DNA from: Kitagawia praeruptora
Taxonomy: Eukaryota > Streptophyta > Magnoliopsida > Apiales > Apiaceae
Assembly (NCBI GenBank): GCA_037693485.1
Contig: CM075352.1
Location: forward strand, 72,418,001-72,482,000
Reading direction: 5' to 3'
DNA length: 64,000 nt
Shown: one piece after another, positions 43,027 through 53,296 of the stretch
How positions within the stretch are numbered: position 1 is the stretch's first letter
Layout: every line of letters starts with the position of its first letter
Position numbers and translations under genes: made by a program
Notes under the pieces: model-generated
Database searches by the model: none
What the model was told of the DNA's origin: nothing
Seen by the model: the letters and a program-made list of their open reading frames with translations, nothing else

Positions 43027-44125
43027 AGCCTAGAAGCTTTGTCACCCACTTTTTATAATCTGGGTTCACTTCTCTTTGTTGTGTGAGGAATCTCAGACTC
43101 TGCTGATCTAACCGAACCACAAAATGTCGACCCAATAGGTAAGGCTTCCATTTAAGCACAGCTAAGCAAATAGCAATGAGTTCTTTCTCATAGATGGATT
43201 TTTGCTGTGCTCGCACCCCCAGTATCTTGCTATAGTATGCCACAGGTCGCCCTTCTTGGAGTAATACCGCTCCAATCCCATACCCAGAAGCGTCTGTTTC
43301 TATGACAAAGGGCCTCTCGAAGTTTGGCATGGCTAACACCGGAGGTTTAGTCATTTCAAGTTTCAAACGAGTAAAAGCGGTGTCTGCCTCGGTACTCCAC
43401 CCAAACCTATCTTTCTTGAGCAATTCCGTTAGAGGCCTAGCAATCTGGGCGTAACCCGATACGAATTTCCTATAGTATCCGGTTAACCCTAAAACCCCCC
43501 TTAATTCCCTCAGGTTTTGAGGTGGCTTCCACTCCAACATGGACTGTACCTTGGAGTGATCAACTACTACTCCGTGTTTCGATATTACATGACCAAAATA
43601 TCCTACCATCGTCTTCCCAAATTCGCACTTTTTCTTGTTAGCAAACAACCTTTGTTCCTGCAGCTTGCTCAATACCAACTGTAAGTGTTGTTGGTGATCT
43701 TCCCGGGATTTACTGTATACCAAGATATCATCGAAAAAAACGAGTACAAACCTCCTTAGAAAGGGTCTGAACAGGTCATTCATCATGGACTGAAAAGTTG
43801 TCGGCGCATTCATGAGCCCGAACGGCATTACGAGGAATTCGTAATGTCCGTCGTGTGTTCTAAATGCAGTTTTTGGGGTGTCATCTGCTCGAACTAGAAT
43901 CTGATGGTAACCGGAGCGAAGGTCAAGCTTCGAGAAAAATTTGGCCCCATGGAGCTCATCTAACAGCTCGTCTATAACCGGAATTGGATATTTATCATGC
44001 ACCGTCTCCTTGTTTAGAGCCCTATAATCTACGCAGAATCTCCACGACCCGTCTTTCTTTTTCACTAATAAAACCGGGCTAGAGAACGGGCTTGTTGAAG
44101 GCTTTATTTTCCCAGCGGCTAACAT
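42985..44125 (-). pseudogene. Chromovirus reverse transcriptase and RNase H
   Basis: Copies element RNA into DNA. Visible: RVDYRALNKET-type motif (as FCVDYRALNK), LDLRSGYHQI, FGLMNAPTTFQ, the catalytic FFDDILVYS, and RNase H with VIETDASGYGIGAVL and YEKELIAI, ending at SNSVSDALSRI near 42,985. The segment upstream, 44,126-44,366, is out of frame with this start. Confidence 0.9.
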
Positions 44126-44366
44126 TTCAGCAATAAGGCACTCAATCTCCGTTTTCTGACTTTGAGGATACCTATAGGGACGTACACTGATGGGATTGCT
44201 GCCCTATTTTAAGGTGATCGAATGCTCATGATTCCTTGCAGGTGGTAACCCAACCGGAGTCTCGAATACTTACCCATACTTCTGGAGAGTGCCTGCCAAA
44301 AACTTGGGTACCCCAGGTTGCTCACCCTCCCCTGTTTTATTCTGCCCTTCTGTTTGCTCCACACAG

Positions 44367-44987
44367 TTACACTCCACCAACAGACCCCCCCTTTTGCTTT
44401 CGTAAGATCCTTACCATTGCCTTTAGTGAAACCTGGGAATGCACCAACGAAGGATCTCCAACCAAGGTTATGGGCTCCCCTTTAATTTCGAACTTCATGA
44501 CTAACTTTTTCCAATCGATCAAAACCATTCCAAGTTTCTCAAGCCACGTCACCCCAAGTATTTCATCGGAACTGCCTAGCTTCAAGGGAAGAAAATCTTC
44601 CACTACCTCTAAACCCCCATCCAATTGTAAAGTCACTCCCCTGCAAATCCCTTCCCCTCGAATTGCCTCACCATTCCCCAAACACACTCCAAACCCTACT
44701 AATTTTTCTACAGGGATTCCCATTTCCTCCACAATACCAAGGGCCATGAAATTATGGGTGGCCCCCGGGTCAATCATCACTACCAACTCCCTGTTACCTA
44801 CCAACCCCTTCAATTTCATAGTTTTTGGATTAGAGATACCGACAACAGAATTTAGGGATACCTCAGATACCACTTCTTCAGTTGGTGACGGTGGCACTTC
44901 CAATTCATCTCCTTCCTGTTCAGTTTCTTCGTCCTCGATCAACATAACACTGAGTTCTTTTTGGTACATTTGTGCCCCATGCTCCAC
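44367..44987 (-). pseudogene. Chromovirus protease region
   Basis: Contains LVVMIDPGATHNFMA. In retroviral-type aspartic proteases the motif is D-S/T-G; here the middle residue is Pro, so the active site is probably lost. The frame differs from the upstream gag ORF and ends at a stop before RT. Confidence 0.8.
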
Positions 44988-45863
44988 TTAGCATCGCAAC
45001 GATAGCAGAGCCCCTTTGCCCTTTTTTCCCTCAGCTCTGCCTTTGTCAGCCATTTTATATCACCCCCCACTTGAAATGTTGGACTGGCACGAGTAGGGGA
45101 CTGCACAGACGCCTGAGATTCCGTAGTACGGGTGCCCCAACTCTGGGTTGAACGTGGGCTTGATGGAAATGACATCGAATACGGTCCAATGGAACTATTC
45201 CCTTTACTATACCCTAAATATTGACTGAATTTTGTAGCATTGTTAAGGTTCACTTTTCTTGCCCCTATCACCTTCAATTTCTCTTCCACTCTTATAGCTT
45301 GCTCCATGGCTTGCTCTATACACATTGGATTCCATAGCCTCACTTCGACTTTAATGTCTTCTTTCAACCCGTTTATGAAATGCCCCATCAACATCTCCTC
45401 CGATACTCCTACCAGTGGCCCTGCAGTCTCAATAAAATGCTTTCGGTATTCCTCCACGGTAGTAGTTTGGCTCGTGGACAACCACTGCTCATAGAGGGAG
45501 CCTCCCCCAACTGGCCTGAATTGCCTCAGTACAAACCCTTTGAGATCCACCCAACGCCGAATGGGACGTCTATTGTGCTCCCATTGGTACCAACGTAATG
45601 CTTCCCCCTCCATGGCTACTACTACCGCCTCCAACATCTCCCTCTCGGACAACTTATAGAAAGCAAAATACCTCTCTACTCTCATAATCCACCCATCTGG
45701 ATCCGTACCATCAAATATGGGCATATCCAACTTTCGATATCTCCAATTGCTTTGACCCATACCCGTATTACACCCCGATCCCAACCCCATTCCATTTCCT
45801 TCTCCAAAACCAGCTCCGTTCACAAACATGTCTCCTGCCCACTCTCTTTCCCCAGCTTCCCTA
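44939..45863 (-). pseudogene. Chromovirus gag, N-terminus missing
   Basis: Gag core: LDMPIFDGTDPDGWIMRVER, GEALRWYQWE, FVLRQFRPV, EYRKHFIETAG and a zinc knuckle-like CYRCDAKWSMGHKC. The open frame continues past 45,863 into antisense FRO exon sequence, so the apparent first 25-30 codons are not gag. The natural start is lost. Confidence 0.85.
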
Positions 45864-45878
45864 ATAAGAAGAAAGTTT
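45864..45878 (+). other. 15-bp filler at the chromovirus/FRO junction
   Basis: ATAAGAAGAAAGTTT here is identical to FRO exon 5 sequence 40 bp downstream (45,904-45,918). It sits exactly between the truncated gag and the first FRO base needed to restore the exon (45,879), as expected for templated filler made during repair of a double-strand break. Confidence 0.6.
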
Positions 45879-47605
45879 AATGTGGTCAATGACATTCCCA
45901 CGCATAAGAAGAAAGTTTTTTGAGCTCTTCTTTTACACACATTATCTTTACATACCATTCGTTTTCTTCTTTGTTATCCATGTTGGCATCTCTTATGCTT
46001 GCATTATGCTTCCGAGTTTCTACCTCTTCATCATCGATCGATACCTCCGATTCTTGCAATCACGAAAAGGCGTTCGTCTAGTCTCTGCGCGTGTTCTTCC
46101 ATGTGTAACTGTTGAACTCAACTTCTTCAAAAGTCGAGGTAACAAAAAGTCAAAAATAATGATCATGCTGATGGAACATATATGGGAGCTAACCTTTTTG
46201 TTGTTTATTCTTAGGTTTGAGTTATACACCAACAAGCATTATGTTTTTGAATGTGCCAAGCATTTCTAAAATGCAATGGCATCCATTTACAATTAGTTCT
46301 AGCAGTAGCTTGGAGCCAGAGACACTTAGTCTCATCATTAAAGGTGAAGGAAGCTGGTCCAGGAAGCTTTTCCAAACTCTTTCTTCGCCATCTTCTCTTG
46401 ATCGTCTTCATGTCTCCATCGAAGGACCATATGGACCTGCATCAACTAGTTTCTCAAGGTGAACTCAACACTCGCACACACACATGGGGTGATGATAGTC
46501 CATTTAAAAGTTGAACTAACTGAAGATATTACCTTCTCTCTAACCTCCATTTTTCTAAAATTTCAATTCTTTATTTGTTAATGCTGCTTTGTAAATATGT
46601 AGCTGACTGGATGAATTCTTTTAGCTCTGATATAATGTTAAATTTCATTATACCTGCACTTTTACAGGCACGACACACTGGTGATGGTGAGTGGTGGAAG
46701 CGGCATTACCCCATTTATATCCATCTTTAGGGAACTTGTTTACTCGTGTGAGACACTAAAATGCAACACCCCAAAGATTCTTCTCATTAGTTCCTTTAAG
46801 AACTCTTCCGATCTTACACTGCTAGACCTACTCCTTCCAATTTCCAGTGCCCCCTTGGAACTTTCCAAGTTGAATCTACAAATTGAAGCATATATAACCA
46901 GGGAAAAACAATCAATTTTAACACAAAACAGTGAAAAATTACCAATTTATAATGTTTGGTACAGACCAAACCTATCAAACACTGCCATAACTCCGGTTCT
47001 AGGCCAAAACAGTTGGCTTTGGCTTGGGGCAATAATCTCATCGTCTTTCATTGTTTTTCTCATCTTGATGGGGATTTTAACTCGGTTCTACATTTACTCC
47101 ATAGATCAAAACACGAATAAGCTTTATCCATACTCAACTAGAGCTGTTCTTAACATGTTATTCATAGGTATTTCTATAGTCATTACTGCTAGTGGTGCAT
47201 TTTTGTGGAACAAGAGAAACTGTGATATCATGGAAAGAAAGCAAGTTCAGAACATGGAAGGAACGCCAGAATCGGGATTCTATAAAACCGATAGAGAACT
47301 TGAAAGCCTCCCACAACAATGGTTAGCTCAATCTACCAATTTGCACTACGGAGAGAGACCGGACTTAAAGAGTGAGCTCATTTTCCTTGCAATTTGCAAC
47401 GTTTGCATATTAATATATCTGCATTTCTCGTTGAACTAACTACAATGACTGAACATTGGATACAGGATATCTATTTAAGAGGAAGGAAGCAAGTGTGGGG
47501 GTACTTGTTTGTGGTCCAAAGAAGATGAGACATGAGGTTGCAGACATATGTTCATCTGGTTTGGCAGAAAACCTGCATTTCGAGTCCATCAGCTTCAGCT
47601 GGTAA
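45879..47605 (+). pseudogene. FRO: FRO exons 5 (3' part) to 8
   Basis: Exon 5 resumes at MWSMTFPRIRRKFFELFF and carries the second heme histidine pair. Exon 6 (46,215-46,458) has HPFTISSSSS, the FAD site. Exon 7 (46,668-47,371) has the NADPH site and two further helices (WLWLGAIISSSFIVFLILMG; AVLNMLFIGISIVITASG). Exon 8 (47,466-47,605) ends with the stop TAA at 47,603. Splice sites and frames are intact, so this half shows no decay apart from the insertion. Confidence 0.92.
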
Positions 47606-47774
47606 TTTTCCAGTGCTAAATATAGTGAAAGATTGTACTTATAAAATGCAATGTAATGTCATATCACATGACGATGATGCTGTAATGATCTGTATCAAGT
47701 GTACGTTTTGCTTAAACGGTTGAAACTCTGAATAGTATATGTAAATGATATGAATTATGATCATACTTTTTTTT
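47606..47774 (+). other. Probable FRO 3' untranslated region
   Basis: AT-rich, with AATATAGTG and TATAAAATGC strings but no certain polyadenylation signal. Confidence 0.45.
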
Positions 47775-48046
47775 TTGACAAATTTAAAGTAAATTTCATT
47801 AACTTGAAAGGAACTCAGCCGGACAAATCCCCAACCAGCTACACAATCAGGTTGAAAAATAAATAAACGAACTAAATAATTAGCCGTTTTGTTTTCGGAT
47901 TGCTTAATATATTGAATACAAATATTCTTGAAACTAAAAATGAATTCGATAGTCTCCCAAGCAATCATGCCTACATCAACTTTCAATGTCTTCCGAAAAA
48001 CAGTAACATCACAGTTGACCTTCACATAATTAAATCTAGATATAAT
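47775..48046 (-). pseudogene. RNase H-like fragment, C-terminal part
   Basis: Minus strand encodes VKVNCDVTVF and, after a shortened middle, CIQYIKQSENKTANYLVRL, matching the first strand and the final helix of the plant RNase H-like domain (HNLADxLAR-type). Catalytic Asp/Gly positions are not preserved. It is split from its upstream part at 57,224-57,335 by the LARD insertion (TSD ATAAT). Origin is a LINE or a degenerate RNase H gene. Confidence 0.6.
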
Positions 48047-51000
48047 TGTAACGACCCGGAAAATTACGTGTAATTTATTATATTAAAATATATTTTTAGT
48101 TGATTTTAATGTGTGTTAGTTTATTTTTAATGCATTTAAACGCGTTTTGATTTTTATTAAATAGGAAAATTATCCCATATGTGTTATGTGACTTCTGTGT
48201 ATCATAGAATATTTTATTCTATTTTTCTGTAATTTTTATATTTTTATAATACAGTTATTTTGCATTTTAAATTCCGGACCCAGCCCATGTACTGGATTCG
48301 AGGCCCTGTTTTTCATAAAATTATTTTCATATAATAATGGGATGTTCAAAAATGTATTATGTTGTAATTTTTGTAAAATTCATAATTTTTGGGGAATTTT
48401 GACATATATATTGTATTTGTTTAAAAATAAAAATTTTACATTTTTATCCCATAAAAATTATTTTTAGGGCTTAATAATTTTAATTAGGGGTTAAAAATAT
48501 TTTTGGGGTATTAATTTTCAGATTTATATAAATAGCAGAATTTTATTATTAATTGTTAAAATTAATCAAAAATCAGATTTTTGATTTTATTTTCTGAAAA
48601 TTCTGGAAATTGTGTTCTTGGTGTTCTTGAGAATCAAACCACTTTTTGACAGTGTTACCGGAGTCCAAATCAATCATGTGAGTAACCAAACTGAATCTCA
48701 TGATCTGTACTATATGTTTATGTAGGTGTTGATATGTGTGTATGTCTCGATCGAAAATTTTTATTTTTTATTTAATTTTCGTATGAATTAAATTTGGTAT
48801 GGATTGTAGGATGATTTGTTGTTGATATGGTTAGTACCTACAGATTGCTTATGCTTCCAGGAGATTTATCATGATTTTTACTTGATTTTTCGTAGCTTAA
48901 TTATGAAAGTCGAGTTTTAGTGGGGGTGAGATTTAAAGATTGATTTTTCTGGATTTATGAGTGATTTGTTGCTGTTCTTGATGATTGATATAGATTGTAT
49001 GAGTAATAAGCTTCGTTTTGGTGTATAAAACGTTTGATTTGGTTGAGAAATGAGAAAAATCGGAGTTCACCGGTGAGGTGACCGGATTTTGCTTCGGTTT
49101 TGCTCGGAATCTGGGTTCGGGGGATTCTGGGTTTGTTTGAATGGTATATCTGTGTTTAGGAGGTGATTTGGAGTGTGTTGGTGCTTTAAAACGTAACGAT
49201 TGGTACGTTTTTGTGGTCGCCGGAGGTTGCCGGAAAAATTTCCGGTCACCGGTTACTGGGTAAACCTCCATTGTTGGAAGTGGTGTTCTTCGAAGCATTC
49301 ATACGAAGAACAGTGAAGGTGGTGATGAACAGTGCCCATTTGATCTTCAAAATCTGAAAACCAAATTCTGAAAATGATTTTGGAAAATTATTTTCCAAAT
49401 TTTATTATAAATTCGAATTTTATTTTCAGAAATTCGAAAAATCATTTTTAAATTTCGAAAAAATATTTTTAATTTCGAAAAATACTTTTAAATTTTTAAT
49501 AAATTATTTTTATTCGAAAATCTATTTTATTTGATTATTTTAAATTTATTTAGCTAATATCTTAATTAATTTAAATTGATTGGTTAATTAATATTAATCA
49601 ATTAATTTAATTAATTAAATATTATTTAAATATAATTGAAAATAATCAGATTTAATTATTTTGGAAAATAAAATGATTTATTTATTTTATAAATATTATT
49701 TTACCTTTAATAATTATTTCTTTATTTGTTTAAAATGAAATAAAATTGTTTTAAATTCTAAAAATAATCCGGGAGCGATAAAAATAGTTTTAAAATTATA
49801 AAATTATTTATAAACCCGGATTAAATATTTGTTAAAATATTTTGGAGATCCAATAATTACCCAGAGGGTTTATTAGAAATCGTTTTTGATTCAAAAAGGG
49901 TATTTAAATCTTTTAAAATTCTTTTAAGTGCTTTAAAAATATTTTTTAAATATTCTAAAAATACTTTGAGTGCTCTTTTATTTGTGAGTCGTATCTGCTA
50001 TGTGAATTACGTGTTATGTGATTATGTGATCTACTTATCGAGTCCTTATGCGTGCCATGTAAATTGTCAAGGTATTAAGTATCAAGGGTTAGGTTATAAT
50101 TGAGTTGTGACCGATATATATTTAATATGTGCTTAATTGTGTATATGATTTATATTAAAAAGATGTCGCTAAGAGTAGACGATGTTTTCTTTGAATTACT
50201 GACTAGGATTGTCAGAGTTATATTTCTTTTTGAGGACGAAGTGTTTGTTTCGAGGGTTAAGTGTTATATTTATATTTCTATTTCTTTATCGAGGATTAGA
50301 ATAAATCTTTCAAGGATTAATTGTTGAATATTGACTTAGGAATGTCAACGGAGTTAAGTTGGTATGAGACGAAGAAAGTTGGAGATGGATGCGTATTGTG
50401 TGGATTGTAATAAAGAAGGTTGGAGATGAAAGTATTGTTTGTGGAATTGCTGGTTTACTTGCGAGGTGTTTTAACACCGGGAAAACGCCTATGTTCAAAG
50501 GGGACATTTCCAATTATTTTCTTCTGGCAGAGATATTGGTAAGCATAGTTAATACGTTCGAATTGAGTTTATAAGCGTTTTCAAAATGTCAGAATTGTCA
50601 TCCGGAGGCTGAGGTACTATCTTATGTTTGACTATAGAAGTAGACGCGCGGGCTCGATGTCGACGGATCAGACTCGTGGCAACCGCTGAAGCGTAAACCA
50701 AAGCAAGATTAAAACAGAGGGCATGATGACGTGAGATAGAAGAAAAGGATAGTTGTATTACTGCGGCATTAAATGATAGCTAAGGACCAGAGGCAAGTAT
50801 TTTCTTAATCATCCTAAACACTTTTTATTTTATGTTCGTTGATTCATATCATGACGAATAGCTATTGTTCAAAGCTATTTGTGGTTCTTAAATATTTTTG
50901 TGCGGAAACAGTTGCTTGATATTGGTATCCTTGATGTGGGGAATTGTTTAAGATAAACTCTTCATATCCTTATTATCGTAGTAAATAATAGGGATGTGAA

Positions 51001-51969
51001 CTGTATGTGAAACTAAGCATTTCCTGTTGAATTCGGAAATTGCTCTATTGGATTGGAAGATGGTAAAGCGTAGGAGGCCATGGTTGCTACTATGGTCCAG
51101 CAATATTTAAGGAGGATATGGTAACCATACCATCTTCCTATAGGCTAACATTACTTGCCTATTTTGGTACCCTTATTTGAAATCCGGGTTATACACACGG
51201 GTATAGAAATGTACCGGTGGTAGTATAAAGGGTCCCATTGCTTTTGAACCTGATCAGGGGGCAATGGGTTTTGTTTTTTTTATATATATCCAATCCATAT
51301 CGCCAGAATGGCTATTATATTTTGTGAATTGGCAGATGATTCATTTTTATGACATGCCAAATGATTTCAGTTATGATTTGAATTATATCACAGTTGTTGA
51401 TTCAGTTTCTCTATAAACTGTTATACATTTCAGTTGATTTTTATGCCCCACTAATCCTGATTTTATATCAAAATTTTTATACGCTTGCTGAGCATTTCTT
51501 TCGCTCATACTTGCTGTTGTAAATTCTAACATTTCAGTAAGGTAGTTTGGCGAGACTTATCCGCACAATTCAGAAAGAGAAGAAGCATGATGCTATTTCG
51601 AAGATGACTTGGGCTCAGGATGTCTGGATTTAGAGTAAGATCTATTTTATATATTTGAGTTATAATATTTATTATTATTATGTGACGGTCTAGTTAGCCT
51701 GGCGTACTTCTTGTCGAAGTTACACCAGTGATTTAAGATTTGATCAAAGAGAATGTTGTAAAGAAGGAATGTTTTTTTATCTAATGGAATTTGGATTCTT
51801 GTTTCTAGCCCTATAACCTTAAAAGATCTTGGTATGTTTGGGGTCACAGATGTTATATTTCCAGTGTTGGTCAATCACGAGTGAATGATTATTATTAAAT
51901 AGATGTTTTATTTTGAGGATTTTCGCGTGGCAACCAAATCTCCTGACCCCGGATTTGGGGGGTGTCACA
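48047..51969 (+). repeat. LARD 5' LTR (3,923 bp)
   Basis: Contains a promoter-like TTTATATAAATAG (48,523-48,535). Short ORFs inside (for example 48,933-49,298 minus) recur in the other LTR but show no domain and are not called. Runs of TTAATTAA-type AT sequence fill 49,380-49,700. Confidence 0.92.
48523..48535 (+). promoter_or_regulatory. Putative LARD promoter TATA box
   Basis: TTTATATAAATAG about 480 bp into the 5' LTR; repeated at about 53,773 in the 3' LTR. Transcription would start shortly downstream. Confidence 0.5.
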
Positions 51970-51971
51970 GT

Positions 51972-51983
51972 TGGTATCAGAGC
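51972..51983 (+). promoter_or_regulatory. LARD primer binding site (initiator tRNA-Met)
   Basis: TGGTATCAGAGC two bases after the 5' LTR. Confidence 0.92.
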
Positions 51984-53283
51984 AGGGTTATAGTAAACTA
52001 GAAACGAGAGTGTGTAGGAGTGTGTATAGCTAAGTAAGGAACGTCAGAGCTCATGTAGAGTTCCTGTTGGACTATTGGATATAGTACCAATTAGTAAGTT
52101 AAGATTGGAGTACTCGTTTGAGATAGTTGTGCTGAACTGGATAGACCGCCTTGCGAATGGAGATGTCTACTGTGGAATTTTCAGAGACTATTACGAGTTG
52201 ACGATGGCAAACGATATCGATATCCTTAAAACGTGGAAAGGAAGAAGCTTAAATTCGAATGACGAGCTATCGAAGGAATTGGCAAAGAAGGCATAAGTAG
52301 TGACCTTGGCAATACCTTTTCTTTCAATGGATTATTTTGATATCCCTCCTAAAGAGGTATTCGTTAAAAGATATTTCTCCTCTTCTAAACAGTGACATTT
52401 TGATACTTGTGTTCAATCTCCATTTGAATCTCAATTGTTTCAGTGGTTACTATGAAACCTATTTTAAAATTTCTGAGACTTTCAACTTTTTATTTTCTCC
52501 AATGATTAATAACCTTATTTGCAATATAGTACCACTTGTTCGGTACTTTCTTCCTGGTTCTTCTTTTCGGAAAATAACACCTTTGGAATTCCTTTCATAT
52601 TTCTCTACTTCTACTGAGACGAACAACCCTATTTATAGGGGACACCAGGTATATCTGTCTGTGTGATAGAAGTTGGATGGGACGCCATCACTGGTGTGTT
52701 GTGTATTACAAGAAGGCTGATCACCTTTAATTGTAAATGTCGGAGCTAAGACACACAACGTCGGGTTCATGTGATCATATTGATCTCTCAGTTATTCTCT
52801 TATTTCAAATCAGGTTGCTTTAAAATTCATAACCACAATTGTGGAACATTTGCTATGATATGGAATCTGTTCTCCTCAAAATTTCATGATTCTTGTTATC
52901 TCTAATGAATTTCATGGGTATGCCAATCAGATCAGAATAAGCGAAATTCGCAGATAGAAGTTAGATTCGCAACGGAATCGCCAAGAGTAAGACCGAATCC
53001 TAAAATGATTAGAATATCAGTGACATATCAATGGAATCAGTTCTCTCTCTTTCAAGGATAATGTGAATGGAAAGTTGGTCGAGCCATATTTGAAACGAAT
53101 AATGATGGGTTGTAAGACTCCCGTGATAACTGTATCAGATAGAGACCCTAAAGTGAATTGAGATTTTGGAGAAGTTGTTTACGAAGGAACATTATCCCCA
53201 GTTTTGTAAAGCAAGTATTGATGATGAAGGAGTTAAGGAACTTCACTAGTTGCCTTAGTTGATTCCGAGGACGGAATCCTTAT

Positions 53284-53296
53284 AAGGGGGGAAGTC
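53284..53296 (+). promoter_or_regulatory. LARD polypurine tract
   Basis: AAGGGGGGAAGTC immediately before the 3' LTR. Confidence 0.88.

Larger units (their letters stand above)
41352..45863 (-). mobile_element. 5'-truncated Ty3/gypsy chromovirus (Reina-like) in FRO exon 5
   Basis: On the minus strand: gag (from about 45,860), protease, reverse transcriptase, RNase H, integrase and chromodomain, then a short non-coding tail with a purine tract (41,530-41,551) and a candidate 3' LTR of about 178 bp (41,352-41,528, ending ACACA on the minus strand). No 5' LTR or PBS: gag runs straight into FRO exon sequence. Reina assignment rests on gag (DGTDPDGWIMRVERYF), the small LTR and the chromodomain. 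Several frameshifts make it inactive. No TSD is found. Confidence 0.85.
37038..47605 (+). pseudogene. FRO: Ferric reduction oxidase (FRO), disrupted by two retroelements
   Basis: Membrane ferric-chelate reductase: moves electrons from cytosolic NADPH through FAD and two hemes to Fe(III) outside the membrane. Exons, all with GT-AG introns: 37,038-37,150 + 39,384-39,454; 39,563-39,656; 39,852-40,043; 40,153-40,387; 41,287-41,351 + 45,879-46,138; 46,215-46,458; 46,668-47,371; 47,466-47,605. Together 2,118 nt, 706 codons, the normal FRO size. Visible motifs: PTNVYKLTWLPRIRT; heme histidines in KYHIWIGHISMTFLSTHG and THYLYIPFVFFFVIHVG; FAD-binding HPFTISS; NADPH-binding MVSGGSGITPFISI and VCGPKKMRHEV; C-terminal FESISFSW. 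Lesions: TAA at 37,122-37,124, TGA at 37,134-37,136, a 2.2-kb insertion in exon 1 and a 4.5-kb insertion in exon 5. Not expected to make full-length protein. Which FRO paralogue is not decidable here. Confidence 0.92.
51970..53296 (+). pseudogene. LARD internal region with decayed pol remnants
   Basis: PBS TGGTATCAGAGC at 51,972-51,983. A 73-codon ORF (52,075-52,296) has no recognisable domain. Near 53,105-53,165 the plus strand reads TPVITVSDRDPKVN followed by a stop, like the integrase S-D-R-D-P motif. The interior ends with AAGGGGGGAAGT (53,284-53,295), the polypurine tract. No complete gene. Confidence 0.7.

Noticed and set aside
44236..44991. Long plus-strand ORF of 251 codons
   Set aside because: It is the antisense shadow of the chromovirus protease and gag region, which has clear domains on the minus strand.
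48933..49298. 121-codon minus ORF, repeated at 54,183-54,548
   Set aside because: Both copies lie in the two LTRs of the LARD. No domain or supporting signal; identity reflects LTR identity, not coding constraint.
50100..50574. Small plus ORFs in the LARD LTR (and copies at 55,350-55,825)
   Set aside because: They lie inside LTR sequence, are not conserved as proteins (a 1-base indel differs between copies near 50,392/55,643), and no motif is found.
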